Part shown: piece by piece, positions 18,053-29,291 of the stretch
How the letters are laid out: each line of letters opens with the position of its first letter
Numbering within the stretch: the stretch's first letter is position 1
The notes under the pieces: model-generated
Database searches by the model: none
What the model was told of the DNA's origin: nothing
Seen by the model: the letters and a program-made list of their open reading frames with translations, nothing else
Source of the DNA: an uncultured Anaeromyxobacter sp.
Lineage (GTDB): Bacteria; Myxococcota; Myxococcia; Myxococcales; Anaeromyxobacteraceae
Assembly: GCA_903904005.1 (NCBI GenBank)
Contig: CAIVAR010000168.1
Span: 38,457 to 102,456, forward strand
Length of the DNA stretch: 64,000 nt
Reading direction: 5' to 3'
Made by a program: the position numbers and the translations under genes

Positions 18053-18871
18053 ATGGGGGAGAAGGCCATCGTCACCTGCGCCGTCGTCGGCGCCGAGGTG
18101 ACCCGCGAGCAGAGCGCCGCGGTGCCGTACACGCCGGAGGAGATCGCCCGGGCGTCGGTCGACGCCTGGCGCGAGGGGGCGGCCGTCGTCCACCTCCACG
18201 CCCGCCACCCGGACGGACGCCCGTCCCAGCGTGCCGAACACTTCCGGGAGATCGTCGACCGCATCCGGTCGGCCGGGTCCGACGTGGTCATCCAGTGCTC
18301 CACCGGGGGTGCGGTCGGGATGGGGGTCGAGGAGCGGCTCGGCTCGCTCGTGGACGGGGCCGAGATGGCCACCCTGAACATGGGCACCCTCAACTTCGGC
18401 GACGAGGTCTTCGTGAACTCCCGCCCCGACATCGTCCGCATCGCCGGCCGGATCCGCGAACGGGGTCTCGTCGCCGAGTGCGAGGTCTACGACGCGGGAA
18501 TGCTCGAGACGCTGCGCTGGCTCCTCGACAGGGGGCACCTGGGCCACCCGTACCACGTGCAGTTCGTGCTGGGCGTGCCGGGCGGGATGTCGGGCACGGA
18601 GCGCAACCTGCGATTCCTCGTCGAGGGGATGCCCGAGCCCGCCCACTGGACCGTGGCCGGGATCGGCCGCTTCGAGATGCCGATGGCCGAGCTCTCGCTG
18701 CGGCTCGGGGGGCACGTCCGGGTGGGGCTGGAGGACAACCTCTACGTGTCGAAGGGGGTGCTCGCGACGGGCAACCCCGAACTGGTCGCGGCGGCCGTCC
18801 GGATGGTCTCGGCGTCCGGCCGGGAGCTGGCAACGCCCGCCGAAGCCCGGCGGATCCTGGAGATCCCATGA
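18053..18871 (+). CDS. kce: 3-keto-5-aminohexanoate cleavage enzyme (BKACE family)
   Basis: Kce condenses 3-keto-5-aminohexanoate with acetyl-CoA to give acetoacetate and 3-aminobutyryl-CoA, linking the aminomutase product to Kal. The 272-residue TIM barrel has the Zn ligands in HLHAR (His47, His49) and a late GLEDNLY glutamate, plus IQCSTGG and LGVPGGMSG, typical of BKACE enzymes. GGAGG precedes the ATG. BKACE members act on several beta-keto acids, but the kamDE-kal context points to the lysine pathway. The stop overlaps the next gene as ATGA. Confidence 0.92.
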   Translation: MGEKAIVTCAVVGAEVTREQSAAVPYTPEEIARASVDAWREGAAVVHLHARHPDGRPSQRAEHFREIVDRIRSAGSDVVIQCSTGGAVGMGVEERLGSLVDGAEMATLNMGTLNFGDEVFVNSRPDIVRIAGRIRERGLVAECEVYDAGMLETLRWLLDRGHLGHPYHVQFVLGVPGGMSGTERNLRFLVEGMPEPAHWTVAGIGRFEMPMAELSLRLGGHVRVGLEDNLYVSKGVLATGNPELVAAAVRMVSASGRELATPAEARRILEIP

Positions 18872-19353
18872 GCCTCAAGGAATGGCTGGTGCGGTTCAAG
18901 TCGCAGCACGAGCAGGCCCGGGGGGGGCGGCTCTCTGGGGACGGCCTGGCCGACTACCGGGCCGGGCGCGACGAGCTGGCCCGCGCGCTGCTCGGCGCGC
19001 AGGCTGCGAGCCTCAAGCCGGGAGAGGTCCCGCGCCAGGCGCTCCGCGTGGCCCGGGCCCTCCAGGCGGACCTCGAGTGGAGCGTCGACCGGGTACGCGC
19101 CGTCACCCAGGAGCTCTCGGCGGGCGGTTTCTCGGCGCTCCTCGCCAAGGTGCCTCCCACCGACGAGGAGATCAAGTTCCAGCTTCGGCTGCCCGGCGCG
19201 GAGGTCATCGCCGGCAGGGCCCGTGTCGCCGGCTCCGTGGTGATGCCTTCGGTGGTGCGGGTCTCCTTCGCCTTCCAGGGGCTGGGGGAAGCCGAGCGGG
19301 ACAAGGTGGAGTTCGCGGTGTTCGACACGGTGCTGCAGAGCATCCAGGTCTGA
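18868..19353 (+). CDS. Uncharacterised protein at the end of the lysine module
   Basis: This 161-residue soluble protein has no signal or membrane segment. The N-terminal 95 residues are charged and helical (LKEWLVRFKSQHEQARGG, LADYRAGRDELARALLGAQ). The C-terminal part reads as beta strands (EVIAGRARVAGSVVMPSVVR) ending in FDTVLQSIQV. It resembles helix-plus-beta-barrel proteins seen in myxobacteria, but I cannot name the family and I see no PilZ RxxxR motif. The ATGA overlap with kce shows co-translation. Terminator-like hairpins follow. Confidence 0.7.
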   Translation: MSLKEWLVRFKSQHEQARGGRLSGDGLADYRAGRDELARALLGAQAASLKPGEVPRQALRVARALQADLEWSVDRVRAVTQELSAGGFSALLAKVPPTDEEIKFQLRLPGAEVIAGRARVAGSVVMPSVVRVSFAFQGLGEAERDKVEFAVFDTVLQSIQV

Positions 19354-19376
19354 CGCGGCCGGGTGGCGGAAAAGAG

Positions 19377-19413
19377 AAGGCGGCTCCGGGGCCCGCCGCC
19401 CCGGAACCGCCTT
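19377..19413. terminator. Strong hairpin terminator between convergent operons
   Basis: AAGGCGG and TCCGGGG pair with CCCCGGA and CCGCCTT across a one-base mismatch, giving a 14-bp stem with a short loop. On the minus strand it is followed by CTCTTTTCC, so it acts best for the outer-membrane gene at 19442-20248. It also ends the lysine module on the plus strand. Confidence 0.75.
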
Positions 19414-19441
19414 CCGCGCCCCACGCGCGCTACGACGACGA

Positions 19442-20248
19442 CTAGGACTTGGCCGGCTCGGCAGGCGGCTTCGGCGCGGCGCCGAAGTCGATGTCGATGT
19501 CCAGCTGGACCGACCACATCATGTTGGAGATCCCGGGCTGCGAGTACTTGTTCAGGAAGAAGACCGGGCCGGTGAGGATGTCGATGGACGGGGTGAAGTA
19601 GATCCCGATTCCGCCGGCCACGGCGCTGTAGGCGTTGTTCCCGGTCTGCACGTCGGCGAAGAAGTTGATCTTGGTGAGCCCCTTCAGGTCGAAGACGATG
19701 TCGGGCGAGATGTAGGAGGCCATGAAGCCGGCGCGGTTCAGGACCACGCCGTCGACGTCGCTCCAGATCGCGTCGCTTCCGCCTGCTCCGTAGTACCCGC
19801 CAACCGTGACTGCGCCGAAGAAGAAGGTCTTGCCGATCTCGGCGTGGAGCACGTCGAAGGACGTACCCGCGGTGAGTCCGACGCCGTAGATGCCCGCGGT
19901 GATGCCCGGGAACCACTCGCCGAAGGCGCCCTCCGGGATGCCCAGCTTGGCGTTCAGCTGGAGCGGGCCGGCCGGGGAGGCAAAGTAGAAGTTGTAGTAG
20001 GGGAGGAAGGCGTCGACGCCGACCTCGGCCTGGAACTTCTCGAAGGGCAGGATGCCCATCGTGAGGCCGACGTTCATCGGGTACATCGCCTTGTCGTTGA
20101 AATAGGAGTCGTAGGTGATGTGCGGCAGGAGGAACGGCTGGATGTAGGTCGTCGCCGGCGTCCAGAAGAGGGTGGACGGGGTGGCCCAGGCACTCTGCGC
20201 GGAGAGCGCGATGGCGCAGGCGGCGAGGACTCGGACGATCTTCTTCAT
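19442..20248 (-). CDS. Outer-membrane beta-barrel protein
   Basis: This 268-residue protein has signal peptide MKKIVRVLAACAIALSAQSA cut near AWA. The mature part is a series of amphipathic strands rich in Gly, Tyr and Phe (VGVDAFLPYYNFYFAS, INFFADVQTGNNAY, GGIGIYFTPSIDIL), as in porin-like barrels. It ends FGAAPKPPAEPAKS rather than with a terminal aromatic, which is unusual for a BAM substrate. AAGGGAG lies 7 bp before the ATG. Frames that stay open upstream are antisense to other genes. No family name is recognised. Confidence 0.72.
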   Translation of the reverse strand: MKKIVRVLAACAIALSAQSAWATPSTLFWTPATTYIQPFLLPHITYDSYFNDKAMYPMNVGLTMGILPFEKFQAEVGVDAFLPYYNFYFASPAGPLQLNAKLGIPEGAFGEWFPGITAGIYGVGLTAGTSFDVLHAEIGKTFFFGAVTVGGYYGAGGSDAIWSDVDGVVLNRAGFMASYISPDIVFDLKGLTKINFFADVQTGNNAYSAVAGGIGIYFTPSIDILTGPVFFLNKYSQPGISNMMWSVQLDIDIDFGAAPKPPAEPAKS

Positions 20249-20433
20249 CGATGGTCTCCCTTGCGTGACGGCCGCGAAGCGCGAACCGGATTGCGATGGG
20301 AGGCATTGCACTCCGCGTGCCGAGCCCCGTGCGGCGGAAAGGCTGCTGGATCCAGGGCCCCGGAACGGAACTGCGCGCCGACCGGGCAGGGGGTGCCCCG
20401 GTGGCGCGCAGGAGGAGGCGACGAGGAGGTCGC

Positions 20434-21696
20434 TCAGGCGTGCAGGGTGCCGCCCGACGTGGACTCGATGTCGGTGTGGATGTAGCCGCGCTCGCCGCTC
20501 TCGGACGAATCCATGCCGTTCCACTCGTCCTGCTCGTCGGCTCGCAGCGGGAAGACGAAGCCCACCACCTTGTAGAGGATGAAGGAGAGGCTGCCCGACC
20601 AGGCGAAGGTCACGAGCACGCCCACCGCCTGCCAGCCGAGCAGGGAAAGGCTGGCGTCGGCGCCGTCCGGGTTCACGAGCTTGGTGGCGAAGACGCCGGT
20701 GAGGAGCGCGCCCAGCGTGGCGGCGACCCCGTGGACGGCGAACACGTCGAGCGAGTCGTCGATGCCGAGGCGCGGGCGGAAGCGGACCGCGAGCAGCGAC
20801 ACCAGGCCGGCGAGCGCGCCGATGATGAGCGCGGAGCCCGGGGTGACGAAGCCGCAGGCGGGCGTGATGGCCACCATCCCCGCCACCGCGCCGGAGGCGA
20901 GCCCGACCCCCGACATCTTCCCGTGGAAGAAGAAGAGTTCGGCGAGGCCCCAGGCCGCGGCGGCGGCAGCCGGGGCGAAGAAGGTGTTCGCGACGGCGTA
21001 GGCGGCGATCCCGTTGGCGGCGAGCGCCGATCCGCCGTTGAAGCCGAGCCACCCGAACCAGAGCATGCCGGCACCGAGGATCACGAACGGGATGTTGTGG
21101 GGAAGGGAGGTCGGCGCCTTGAGCCCCCGCCGCTTTCCGAGCAGCAGGGCCCCGACGATGGCGGCGGCCGCGGCGTTGATGTGGACCACCGTCCCGCCGG
21201 CGAAGTCGAGCACGCCCCGGGCGCGCAGCCATCCGCCCGGAGCCCAGACCCAGTGGGCGACCGGCGTGTAGACGATGATGCTCCACAGGACGACGAAGAG
21301 GACGAAGGCCTTCACGCGGATCCGCTCGACGAGCGCGCCGGAGATGAGGGCCGGCGTGATCACGGCGAACATGCCCTGGAAGAGCATGAAGGCCACATGG
21401 GGAACGGTCGGGGCCAGGTCCTTCTGGACGTCGGCGCCGACCCCGCGCAGCCCGAACCAGTGCGCGCCCCCGAACAGGGAGTCGAAGGTTCCCGGGGAGA
21501 AGGAGAGGCTGTAGCCGACCAGCGCCCAGAGGACCCCCACCACCGCCATGCAGACGATGGACAGGATCATGGTGTGGACGACGTTCTTGGCGCGGACCAG
21601 TCCGCCGTAGAAGAAGGCCAGGCCGGGCGTCATGAACATGACCAGGCCGGCGCTGAGAAGGACGAAGGCGGTGTCGCCCGAGTTGATCGGATTCAC
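20434..21696 (-). CDS. amt: Ammonium transporter (Amt family)
   Basis: AmtB moves ammonium across the inner membrane as a trimer. The 420-residue protein has about 11 membrane helices. It has the conserved Asp164 (DFAGG), the twin pore histidines His172 (GGTVVHINA) and His322 (FAVHGVAATLG), and the family signature GGLVRAKNV near the start. The GTG start is preceded by GGAGGAAA; no earlier in-frame start makes sense. No glnK gene is adjacent, though GlnK usually controls Amt in proteobacteria. The C-terminal tail ends DIESTSGGTLHA. Confidence 0.95.
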   Translation of the reverse strand: MNPINSGDTAFVLLSAGLVMFMTPGLAFFYGGLVRAKNVVHTMILSIVCMAVVGVLWALVGYSLSFSPGTFDSLFGGAHWFGLRGVGADVQKDLAPTVPHVAFMLFQGMFAVITPALISGALVERIRVKAFVLFVVLWSIIVYTPVAHWVWAPGGWLRARGVLDFAGGTVVHINAAAAAIVGALLLGKRRGLKAPTSLPHNIPFVILGAGMLWFGWLGFNGGSALAANGIAAYAVANTFFAPAAAAAAWGLAELFFFHGKMSGVGLASGAVAGMVAITPACGFVTPGSALIIGALAGLVSLLAVRFRPRLGIDDSLDVFAVHGVAATLGALLTGVFATKLVNPDGADASLSLLGWQAVGVLVTFAWSGSLSFILYKVVGFVFPLRADEQDEWNGMDSSESGERGYIHTDIESTSGGTLHA

Positions 21697-21821
21697 GTGG
21701 GTTTCCTCCGGAGAGGGTGGGGTGCCCACGTACCGTGCAGGTCGCGTGCCGGATCGCCGAGCACGATCCGGGCGCGATTCTCGTGCATCGGGCGCCCCGG
21801 TGCCCACCGGGCGCGCACCCG

Positions 21822-21842
21822 CCTGCCCGCGCCTTGGGCAGG
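21822..21842 (-). terminator. Hairpin upstream of amt, downstream of the TPR gene
   Basis: CCTGCCC pairs with GGGCAGG around GCGCCTT, 4 bp after the stop of the TPR gene. There is no T-tract, so intrinsic termination is uncertain. The remaining sequence up to the amt start holds more GC-rich dyads but no clear promoter. Confidence 0.35.
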
Positions 21843-21846
21843 CCGG

Positions 21847-23091
21847 CTACCGCGGCGGAGGCTTGGCCTTCTTCGCGGGCGCCTTCGCGGAGGCCTTGGC
21901 GCCGCCCTTGGCCTTCGTCGCCTTCTTCGCCACGGCCTTCTTCTTCTCGACCTTCTTCACGGGCTCGGGAGGTGGGGGTGGCGGCGGGGCGACGTACGGG
22001 TCGTCGTCGCTGGCGGAGACGAGTCCGGGAGGGGCCCCGTCGACCACGTGGAACCCGGTGCGGGAGAGTTCCTCCTCCGAGACCGCCCGCTCCAGCCAGG
22101 TTCGGTCGGTGCCGGTCGCTCCGGAGGCGTCGAGGGTCCGCAGGGCGCCGGCGCGATCTCCCGCCTTGCCCTGCAGCGCGGCGAGGTGGAGGGCGGCGCG
22201 CCCCCGCTCCGTCGCGGGCGTGGACGCCACGTCGCCGACGATGCGCTCGAGCGCCGGGAAGGCCTCCTCCGGCCGTGCCTTACCGGAGAGTGCGAGCTTG
22301 GCGACGCCGTAGGCGGCGCGCGGGTGGGAGGGCGAGCCCTGCAGCGCAGCCAGGTAGGCCTGCCTCGCCCCCTCCGGCCGTCCGGTGCGGCGCAGCGCAT
22401 CCCCCTGCAGCGCCAGCGCCGCCGGAAGCGTGGGGTCGGAGGCCACGGCCTCGGCGGCGAGTTCCGCGGCGCCGGCGGGATTCCCGGCGAGCAGGGCCAT
22501 CCGTCCCTGGATCACCCGCCCGGCCGCTCCGGTTCCGGGCCGTGCCGCCGAGATGGCGGCCGAGCCGGCCTGTCGCCGGGCCATGGCGAGCGCCGCCCGG
22601 GCCAGGCTGGCGGCGGGGGGGATCTCGGCGGCGCGCTCGGGGGCGTCGAGCAGGCGCTCGGCCTCGGCGGCGGCTCCCTCGTCCCGGTAGTCGGCGGCGA
22701 GCATGGCGAGCGCCTGGGCGCGCAGCGCCCCGGCCTCCATCGCGTCGATCGCGACGAGGGGCTCGAGGACCTGCGACGCGGAACGGTAGCCGGCCCAGGT
22801 ATCGGTCCGCATCAACTCGCGCGCCCGGGACATCCCCTGGGCCAGGACCTCGCGCCGGTGGTGCGACCGGTAGAGCAGCGCGGCGGCGAGGGCGATGATC
22901 GCCACGCCGGCGAGCGCCACGATCTGGACCATCCGCGAAGAGCCGCCGCGGGAGGGGGGAGGAGGTCCCGGATCGATGGCTCCCTCGCCGGGGGCGTCGT
23001 CGCCGCCCGGCTCGACCCAGCGCGGGTCGCGTCCGCCGGGTGCTCCGCGGGTCGGATCGGCCTCGGGCTTCTCGGACGGTTCGCTTCCCAT
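21847..23091 (-). CDS. Membrane-anchored TPR protein with a histone-like tail
   Basis: The protein is 414 residues. An acidic, proline-rich cytoplasmic head (1-50) is followed by one membrane helix (about 55-75, [17 protein letters not shown]) and a helical TPR-like region (about 80-375, for example [20 protein letters not shown]). The last 40 residues are rich in Lys, Ala and Pro ([16 protein letters not shown]), like histone H1 tails. I chose ATG 23091; a TTG at 23127 would add 12 residues. The TPRs suggest protein binding at the inner membrane. The basic tail could bind nucleic acid or acidic envelope polymers, but this is speculative. Confidence 0.75.
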   Translation of the reverse strand: MGSEPSEKPEADPTRGAPGGRDPRWVEPGGDDAPGEGAIDPGPPPPSRGGSSRMVQIVALAGVAIIALAAALLYRSHHRREVLAQGMSRARELMRTDTWAGYRSASQVLEPLVAIDAMEAGALRAQALAMLAADYRDEGAAAEAERLLDAPERAAEIPPAASLARAALAMARRQAGSAAISAARPGTGAAGRVIQGRMALLAGNPAGAAELAAEAVASDPTLPAALALQGDALRRTGRPEGARQAYLAALQGSPSHPRAAYGVAKLALSGKARPEEAFPALERIVGDVASTPATERGRAALHLAALQGKAGDRAGALRTLDASGATGTDRTWLERAVSEEELSRTGFHVVDGAPPGLVSASDDDPYVAPPPPPPPEPVKKVEKKKAVAKKATKAKGGAKASAKAPAKKAKPPPR

Positions 23092-23190
23092 ATCTGCCGG
23101 TATCGCCCTGTGCAGGCCGGTAGTCAAAAAAGCGACGACGCGCGGGATCGCTCCGGCGCGCCGCGAGAGACCGCTCGGTGACCGGATCGG

Positions 23191-23412
23191 TCAGACGCCG
23201 CGCTCCCGCTCCTCGCGCTCGTCCTCCCGGGCCACGCCGGAGAGCACGTCGTTGACCGAAGGGAAACGGAGGATCTCACCGCGGGCGATCTTCCAGGCCT
23301 GCTGGACGATCCAGGAGAGCGACCGGTCCTGCCGGTTGGCCTCCAGCTGGATCTCGTTCAGCATGTCCTCGGGGAAGTAGAGTGACTGCTTGCGCTTGTC
23401 GGTTCCGGCCAT
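23191..23412 (-). CDS. Small ribbon-helix-helix protein (TIGR04563-like)
   Basis: This 73-residue protein has KRKQSLYFPEDMLNEIQ, a beta strand followed by helices with DRSLSWIVQQAWKIAR. That is the pattern of a ribbon-helix-helix DNA-binding domain and closely resembles a small-protein family widespread in myxobacteria (TIGR04563, from memory). ATG 23412 is preceded by GGGGAG. A longer frame from 23454 would overlap the promoter. The promoter at 23450-23479 contains an inverted repeat, fitting autoregulation. No toxin gene is adjacent, so it is more likely a transcription regulator than an antitoxin. Confidence 0.8.
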   Translation of the reverse strand: MAGTDKRKQSLYFPEDMLNEIQLEANRQDRSLSWIVQQAWKIARGEILRFPSVNDVLSGVAREDEREERERGV

Positions 23413-23449
23413 TGAATCTCCCCTGAGGTAGGATTGAAGCGTACCAGCG

Positions 23450-23479
23450 TTCATACGTCGCGCCTCGGCGACTGGTCAA
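23450..23479 (-). promoter_or_regulatory. Promoter with internal inverted repeat, for the RHH gene
   Basis: On the minus strand, TTGACC and TATGAA are separated by 18 bp. The spacer holds GTCGC-N6-GCGAC, an inverted repeat filling 23457-23472. A start near 23443 gives a 30-base leader before the RHH ATG. The repeat is a candidate operator. Confidence 0.55.
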
Positions 23480-23525
23480 GGAAAGCCCCGTGCCGACGAG
23501 ACGCCGAACACCGGGAAGGAAAAAA

Positions 23526-23552
23526 GGGGAGCCGGCATCGCTGCCGGCCCCC
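23526..23552 (-). terminator. Intrinsic terminator on the minus strand
   Basis: On the minus strand the stem GCCGGCA/TGCCGGC, extended by GGGG/CCCC, is followed by a run of six T. It lies upstream of the RHH promoter and would stop antisense transcription coming from tilS, or end a short leader RNA. The rest of 23480-23663 shows no gene. Confidence 0.6.
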
Positions 23553-23663
23553 CGTGGGCCAAGAGGGGGAGGGGATCCCCTCGACCCAGCCTCGAGGAAC
23601 AAAGGCGACACGGAGGATGGCGTCGTGGGGAGAAGCGGTCAACTACGGGTACGTGTCCCTGGA

Positions 23664-24941
23664 GTGAGGGACATTCCGTTGACCTATTTTACGTCAAGAG
23701 TGCTGGCAACTTGCAGGCGAAGAGCCCTTCTTGGGTGTAGCGACGGCATCCTGGTCGCCCTCTCCGGTGGAGCGGACTCCACGGCCCTTCTCTCGGCCCT
23801 CGCCGAGCTTCGCGACGCGGGGGAGGTCGGCCAGGTCAGCGCGGTCCACGTCGATCACGGTCTCCGGCGCGGGAGCCACCTCGACGCCGATGCGTGTGCG
23901 CGCGTGTGCGACTCCCTGGGTGTCCCGTTCCATCCGGTGAAGGTGGAGGTCGGGGTCGGAAACGTCCAGGCCGAGGCGAGGCGGGCCAGGTACGCCGCCC
24001 TGCGCCGGGAGGCGGCGCGCGTGGGCGCGACTCGCATCGCCACCGGCCACACCCAGGACGATCAGGCCGAGACGGTGCTGCTGCGCCTCCTGCGAGGTTC
24101 CGGGGCGCGCGGCCTCTCCGGCATCCCGCCCCGACGCGGCGCGATCGTCCGCCCCCTCATCGACCGGACACGCGCCGAGGTGGAGGCCCACGTCCACGAT
24201 CGCGGACTCCCTCACCTCGACGACCCGAGCAACGCCACGCCGCGCTACCTGCGAAACCGGGTCCGGGCCGAGGTGCTGCCCGTCCTCCGATCGCTCGCCC
24301 CGCAGGCGGTGCGGTCCCTCGCCCGGGCCGCCGACCTGCTCCGCGACGACGAGCGCGCGCTGGCGGCTGGGGGAAGGCGGATCGCGAAGGACGGGCCCGT
24401 CCGGCTCGCGGACCTGCTCGAGGCGCCGGTCGCGGTGCGGAGGCGGGTGGTGCGTGAACTCTGGCGCCGGGCCTCGGGAAGCCGGCGCGATCTCGACGCG
24501 CGCCAGGTCGAGTCGGTCCTCGGCCTGGTGGGCCGCCGCAGGCCGGCGCGCGTGCCCCTGGCACGGGGTTTCGAGGCCGTGGTCCGCTACGGAACGCTCG
24601 AGGTCCGGTCCGCTCCCCCGCCCGCCATCCGGTCCGTACCCGTCCGGATCGACGCCCCGGGGTCCCACCCGCTGCCCGGCGGGGGAATCCTCGAGGTGGG
24701 TTCCGCTCCGGGGGCCGCCTGGCCGCTCTGGTGGCGGGGCCGGCTTCCCGGCGACCGATTCCGCCCCGCGGGCGGCCGGGGGTCCAAGAAGTGGAAGGCC
24801 TGGCTCATCGACCAGAAGGTGCCGCGGGAACTCCGCGACGCGCTGCGGGTCCTCGCCGACGACGACGGGTGGGTCCTGTGGGCTCCGGAGCTGGGGGTCC
24901 GGTCCGGAAAGCCCAGCACCGACGCCCGGCTGCGGGAATGA
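23664..24941 (+). CDS. tilS: tRNA(Ile)-lysidine synthetase TilS
   Basis: TilS converts C34 to lysidine in tRNA-Ile(CAU), changing both decoding and charging. The protein is about 425 residues. The PP-loop SGGADST lies at 34-40, then AVHVDHGLR, ATGHTQDDQAET and RPLIDRTRAEV, all standard. The C-terminal domain carries PGDRFRPAGGRGSKKWKAWL, the tRNA-binding region. The start is uncertain: GTG 23664, or TTG 23679 with GAGGG 8 bp upstream. Both keep the PP-loop. It precedes ftsH, a neighbourhood seen in many bacteria. Confidence 0.93.
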   Translation: MRDIPLTYFTSRVLATCRRRALLGCSDGILVALSGGADSTALLSALAELRDAGEVGQVSAVHVDHGLRRGSHLDADACARVCDSLGVPFHPVKVEVGVGNVQAEARRARYAALRREAARVGATRIATGHTQDDQAETVLLRLLRGSGARGLSGIPPRRGAIVRPLIDRTRAEVEAHVHDRGLPHLDDPSNATPRYLRNRVRAEVLPVLRSLAPQAVRSLARAADLLRDDERALAAGGRRIAKDGPVRLADLLEAPVAVRRRVVRELWRRASGSRRDLDARQVESVLGLVGRRRPARVPLARGFEAVVRYGTLEVRSAPPPAIRSVPVRIDAPGSHPLPGGGILEVGSAPGAAWPLWWRGRLPGDRFRPAGGRGSKKWKAWLIDQKVPRELRDALRVLADDDGWVLWAPELGVRSGKPSTDARLRE

Positions 24942-25058
24942 CCCCCCCGGAAAACCGCAGTCGGCCGTACCCTTCCCGGACTGCGCGGGTGTGCGCCGCT
25001 GTTATATTGGGAACTCGGAGCGAGATTCGGGGGGAACCCCGGGAAGAGGTTTCGGAAA

Positions 25059-26984
<1,926 letters not shown>

Positions 26985-27879
26985 CCCGGAGCCGGTCCTG
27001 GCCCCGCCGTCGATCCGCATCGGGGGACGCGACTTCGCGCCCCCCGGCGTCTACGTGGTCGGCGTGGTGAACGTCACGCCCGACTCCTTCTCCGACGGTG
27101 GCAGGTTCCTCGACCCCGGCGCTGCGGTCGAGCACGCGCTCCGGCTTGCGGCGGAGGGGGCGGACATCGTCGACGTGGGGGGCGAATCCACCCGGCCGGG
27201 GGCGCCGGAGGTCCCCGAGGAGGAGGAGCGCCGCCGGGTGATCCCGGTGATCGAGCGGCTCGCCGCGGCCCGGTTCCCGGTCCCGATCTCGGTCGACACC
27301 TCCAAGCCCGGCGTGGCGCGGGCGGCGCTGGATGCCGGTGCCGCGCTCGTGAACGACGTCCGCGCCCTGGCCGATCCGGAGACGGCGCGGGTCGTTGCCG
27401 CGTCGGGTGCCGCGGTGGTGCTCATGCACATGCGCGGGACGCCCCGGGACATGCGGGAGCGGGCCCGGTACGTGGACCTCCTCGGAGAGGTCCGGGCCGA
27501 GCTCCAGGCGGCCATGGAACGGGCGATCGCCGCGGGGGTCCGGGAGGATCGGATCGTCCTCGATCCGGGCGTGGGCTTCGCAAAGACCGCCGAGCAGAGC
27601 CTGGAGATCCTGGCAAGGCTCCCGGGGCTCCTGTCGCTCGGGAGGCCGCTCCTCGTCGGGCCGTCGCGCAAGAGCTTCATCGGAGCCCTCACCGGCGCTC
27701 CCCCGGAGGAGCGCCTGCCCGGGACCCTGGCGGCGGTCACCGCCGCCGTCCTGGGCGGGGCGACCTTCGTCCGGGTCCACGACGTCGCCGCCTCCCGCCA
27801 GGCCGCCCGGGTGGCCGGGGCCCTTCGTTCATCTGGCGGTTCCGCGCCGAACGCCTAGACTGTGCCGACGGAGGCATCC

Positions 27880-29277
27880 ATGGCGGGAACGGCTGGAAGC
27901 GGGGCGGGTGGGGAGCGGAAGCTCTTCGGGACCGACGGGGTGCGCGGGGTGGCCAACGTCCACCCCATCACCGCCGAGATGGCGCTCCAGCTCGGGCGGG
28001 CGCTGGCCTGGAAGGTCCGCTCCGGGAGCCACCGCCATCGCATCGTCATCGGGAAGGACACCCGCCTGTCGGGCTACATGCTCGAGACCGCCATCGCCGC
28101 GGGCATCTGCTCGATGGGGGTCGACGTGCTGCTCTGCGGCCCGCTCCCCACGCCCGGGATCGCCTTCATCACCCAGTCCATGCGGGCCGACGCCGGCGTG
28201 GTCATCAGCGCGAGCCACAACCCCTACCAGGACAACGGCATCAAGTTCTTCGACCGCACCGGCTTCAAGCTCCCCGACGACGAGGAGCTGGAGATCGAGC
28301 GGCTGGTCCTGGGGGGCTCGGCGACCTCCCCCGACTTCCACGGGCTGCGCCCCACCGCCGAGCTCATCGGCAAGGCCAAGCGCATCGAAGACGCCATCGG
28401 CCGCTACGTGGTGTTCCTCAAGTCGCTCTTCCCGCGCGACCTCACCCTCGACGGGATGACCATCGTCGTCGACTGCGCCAACGGCGCCGCGTACCACACG
28501 GCGCCGGCGGTCTTCGAGGAGCTGGGGGCCCAGGTGATCCCGCTCCACGTCGAGCCGGACGGGCGAAACATCAACGACCGCTGCGGCGCCATGCACCCCG
28601 AGGAGATGGCGGCCCGGGTCCGGGAGACGGGCGCCAACCTCGGGATCGCGCTCGACGGCGACGCCGATCGGGTCATCGTCGCCGACGAGAATGGCCTCGT
28701 GGTCGACGGGGACGCCATCATGGCCATCGTGGCCCGCGACCTGCTCGCGCGTGGGCGGCTGAACCAGGAGACCGTGGTGGCCACGGTGATGAGCAACGTG
28801 GGGCTGGAGCGGTCGATGGCCGAGGTGGGCGGCGCCGTGGTCCGCACCCAGGTTGGCGACCGGTACGTCGTCGAGGAGATGCGCCGCTCCGGCTACAACT
28901 TCGGCGGGGAGCAGTCCGGCCACCTGGTCTTCCTCGACCACGTCACCACCGGTGACGGGGTCTGCGCCGCGCTCAACCTGCTCGCCGTGATGAAGCGCAC
29001 CGGGCTGCGCCTCTCGGAGCTGGCGGGGTGCTTCTCCCCGTCCCCGCAGGCCCAGATCAACGTCGTGGTGAGGGAGAAGCGCCCCATCGAGACGCTCGCC
29101 GGGGTCCGCTCCGCCATCGCCGACGTCGAGCAGCTGCTGGGCGAGGACGGCCGCGTGCTGGTCCGCTTCTCGGGCACCGAGAACAAGGCCCGCGTGCTGG
29201 TCGAGGGGCCCGACGCGGTGGCCATCCGCGCCCATGCCGAGCGCATCGCCGAGGCGCTGCGCTCGGAACTCGCCTGA
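27880..29277 (+). CDS. glmM: Phosphoglucosamine mutase
   Basis: GlmM interconverts glucosamine-6-phosphate and glucosamine-1-phosphate for peptidoglycan and LPS precursors. The 465-residue protein opens with [13 protein letters not shown]. The active serine lies in [15 protein letters not shown] (about 110). The metal loop DGDADR is near 260, and the phosphate loop is [18 protein letters not shown] 27880 has GGAGG 5 bp upstream. All catalytic elements are intact. It lies in a run with folP and pdxJ, in the common ftsH-folP-glmM order. Confidence 0.96.
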   Translation: MAGTAGSGAGGERKLFGTDGVRGVANVHPITAEMALQLGRALAWKVRSGSHRHRIVIGKDTRLSGYMLETAIAAGICSMGVDVLLCGPLPTPGIAFITQSMRADAGVVISASHNPYQDNGIKFFDRTGFKLPDDEELEIERLVLGGSATSPDFHGLRPTAELIGKAKRIEDAIGRYVVFLKSLFPRDLTLDGMTIVVDCANGAAYHTAPAVFEELGAQVIPLHVEPDGRNINDRCGAMHPEEMAARVRETGANLGIALDGDADRVIVADENGLVVDGDAIMAIVARDLLARGRLNQETVVATVMSNVGLERSMAEVGGAVVRTQVGDRYVVEEMRRSGYNFGGEQSGHLVFLDHVTTGDGVCAALNLLAVMKRTGLRLSELAGCFSPSPQAQINVVVREKRPIETLAGVRSAIADVEQLLGEDGRVLVRFSGTENKARVLVEGPDAVAIRAHAERIAEALRSELA

Positions 29278-29291
29278 GGGAGCCATCGCCC

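Noticed and set aside
23679..23710. TTGACC near the tilS start as a -35 box
   Set aside because: No reasonable -10 box lies 16-18 bp downstream, and the TTG may itself be the start codon.
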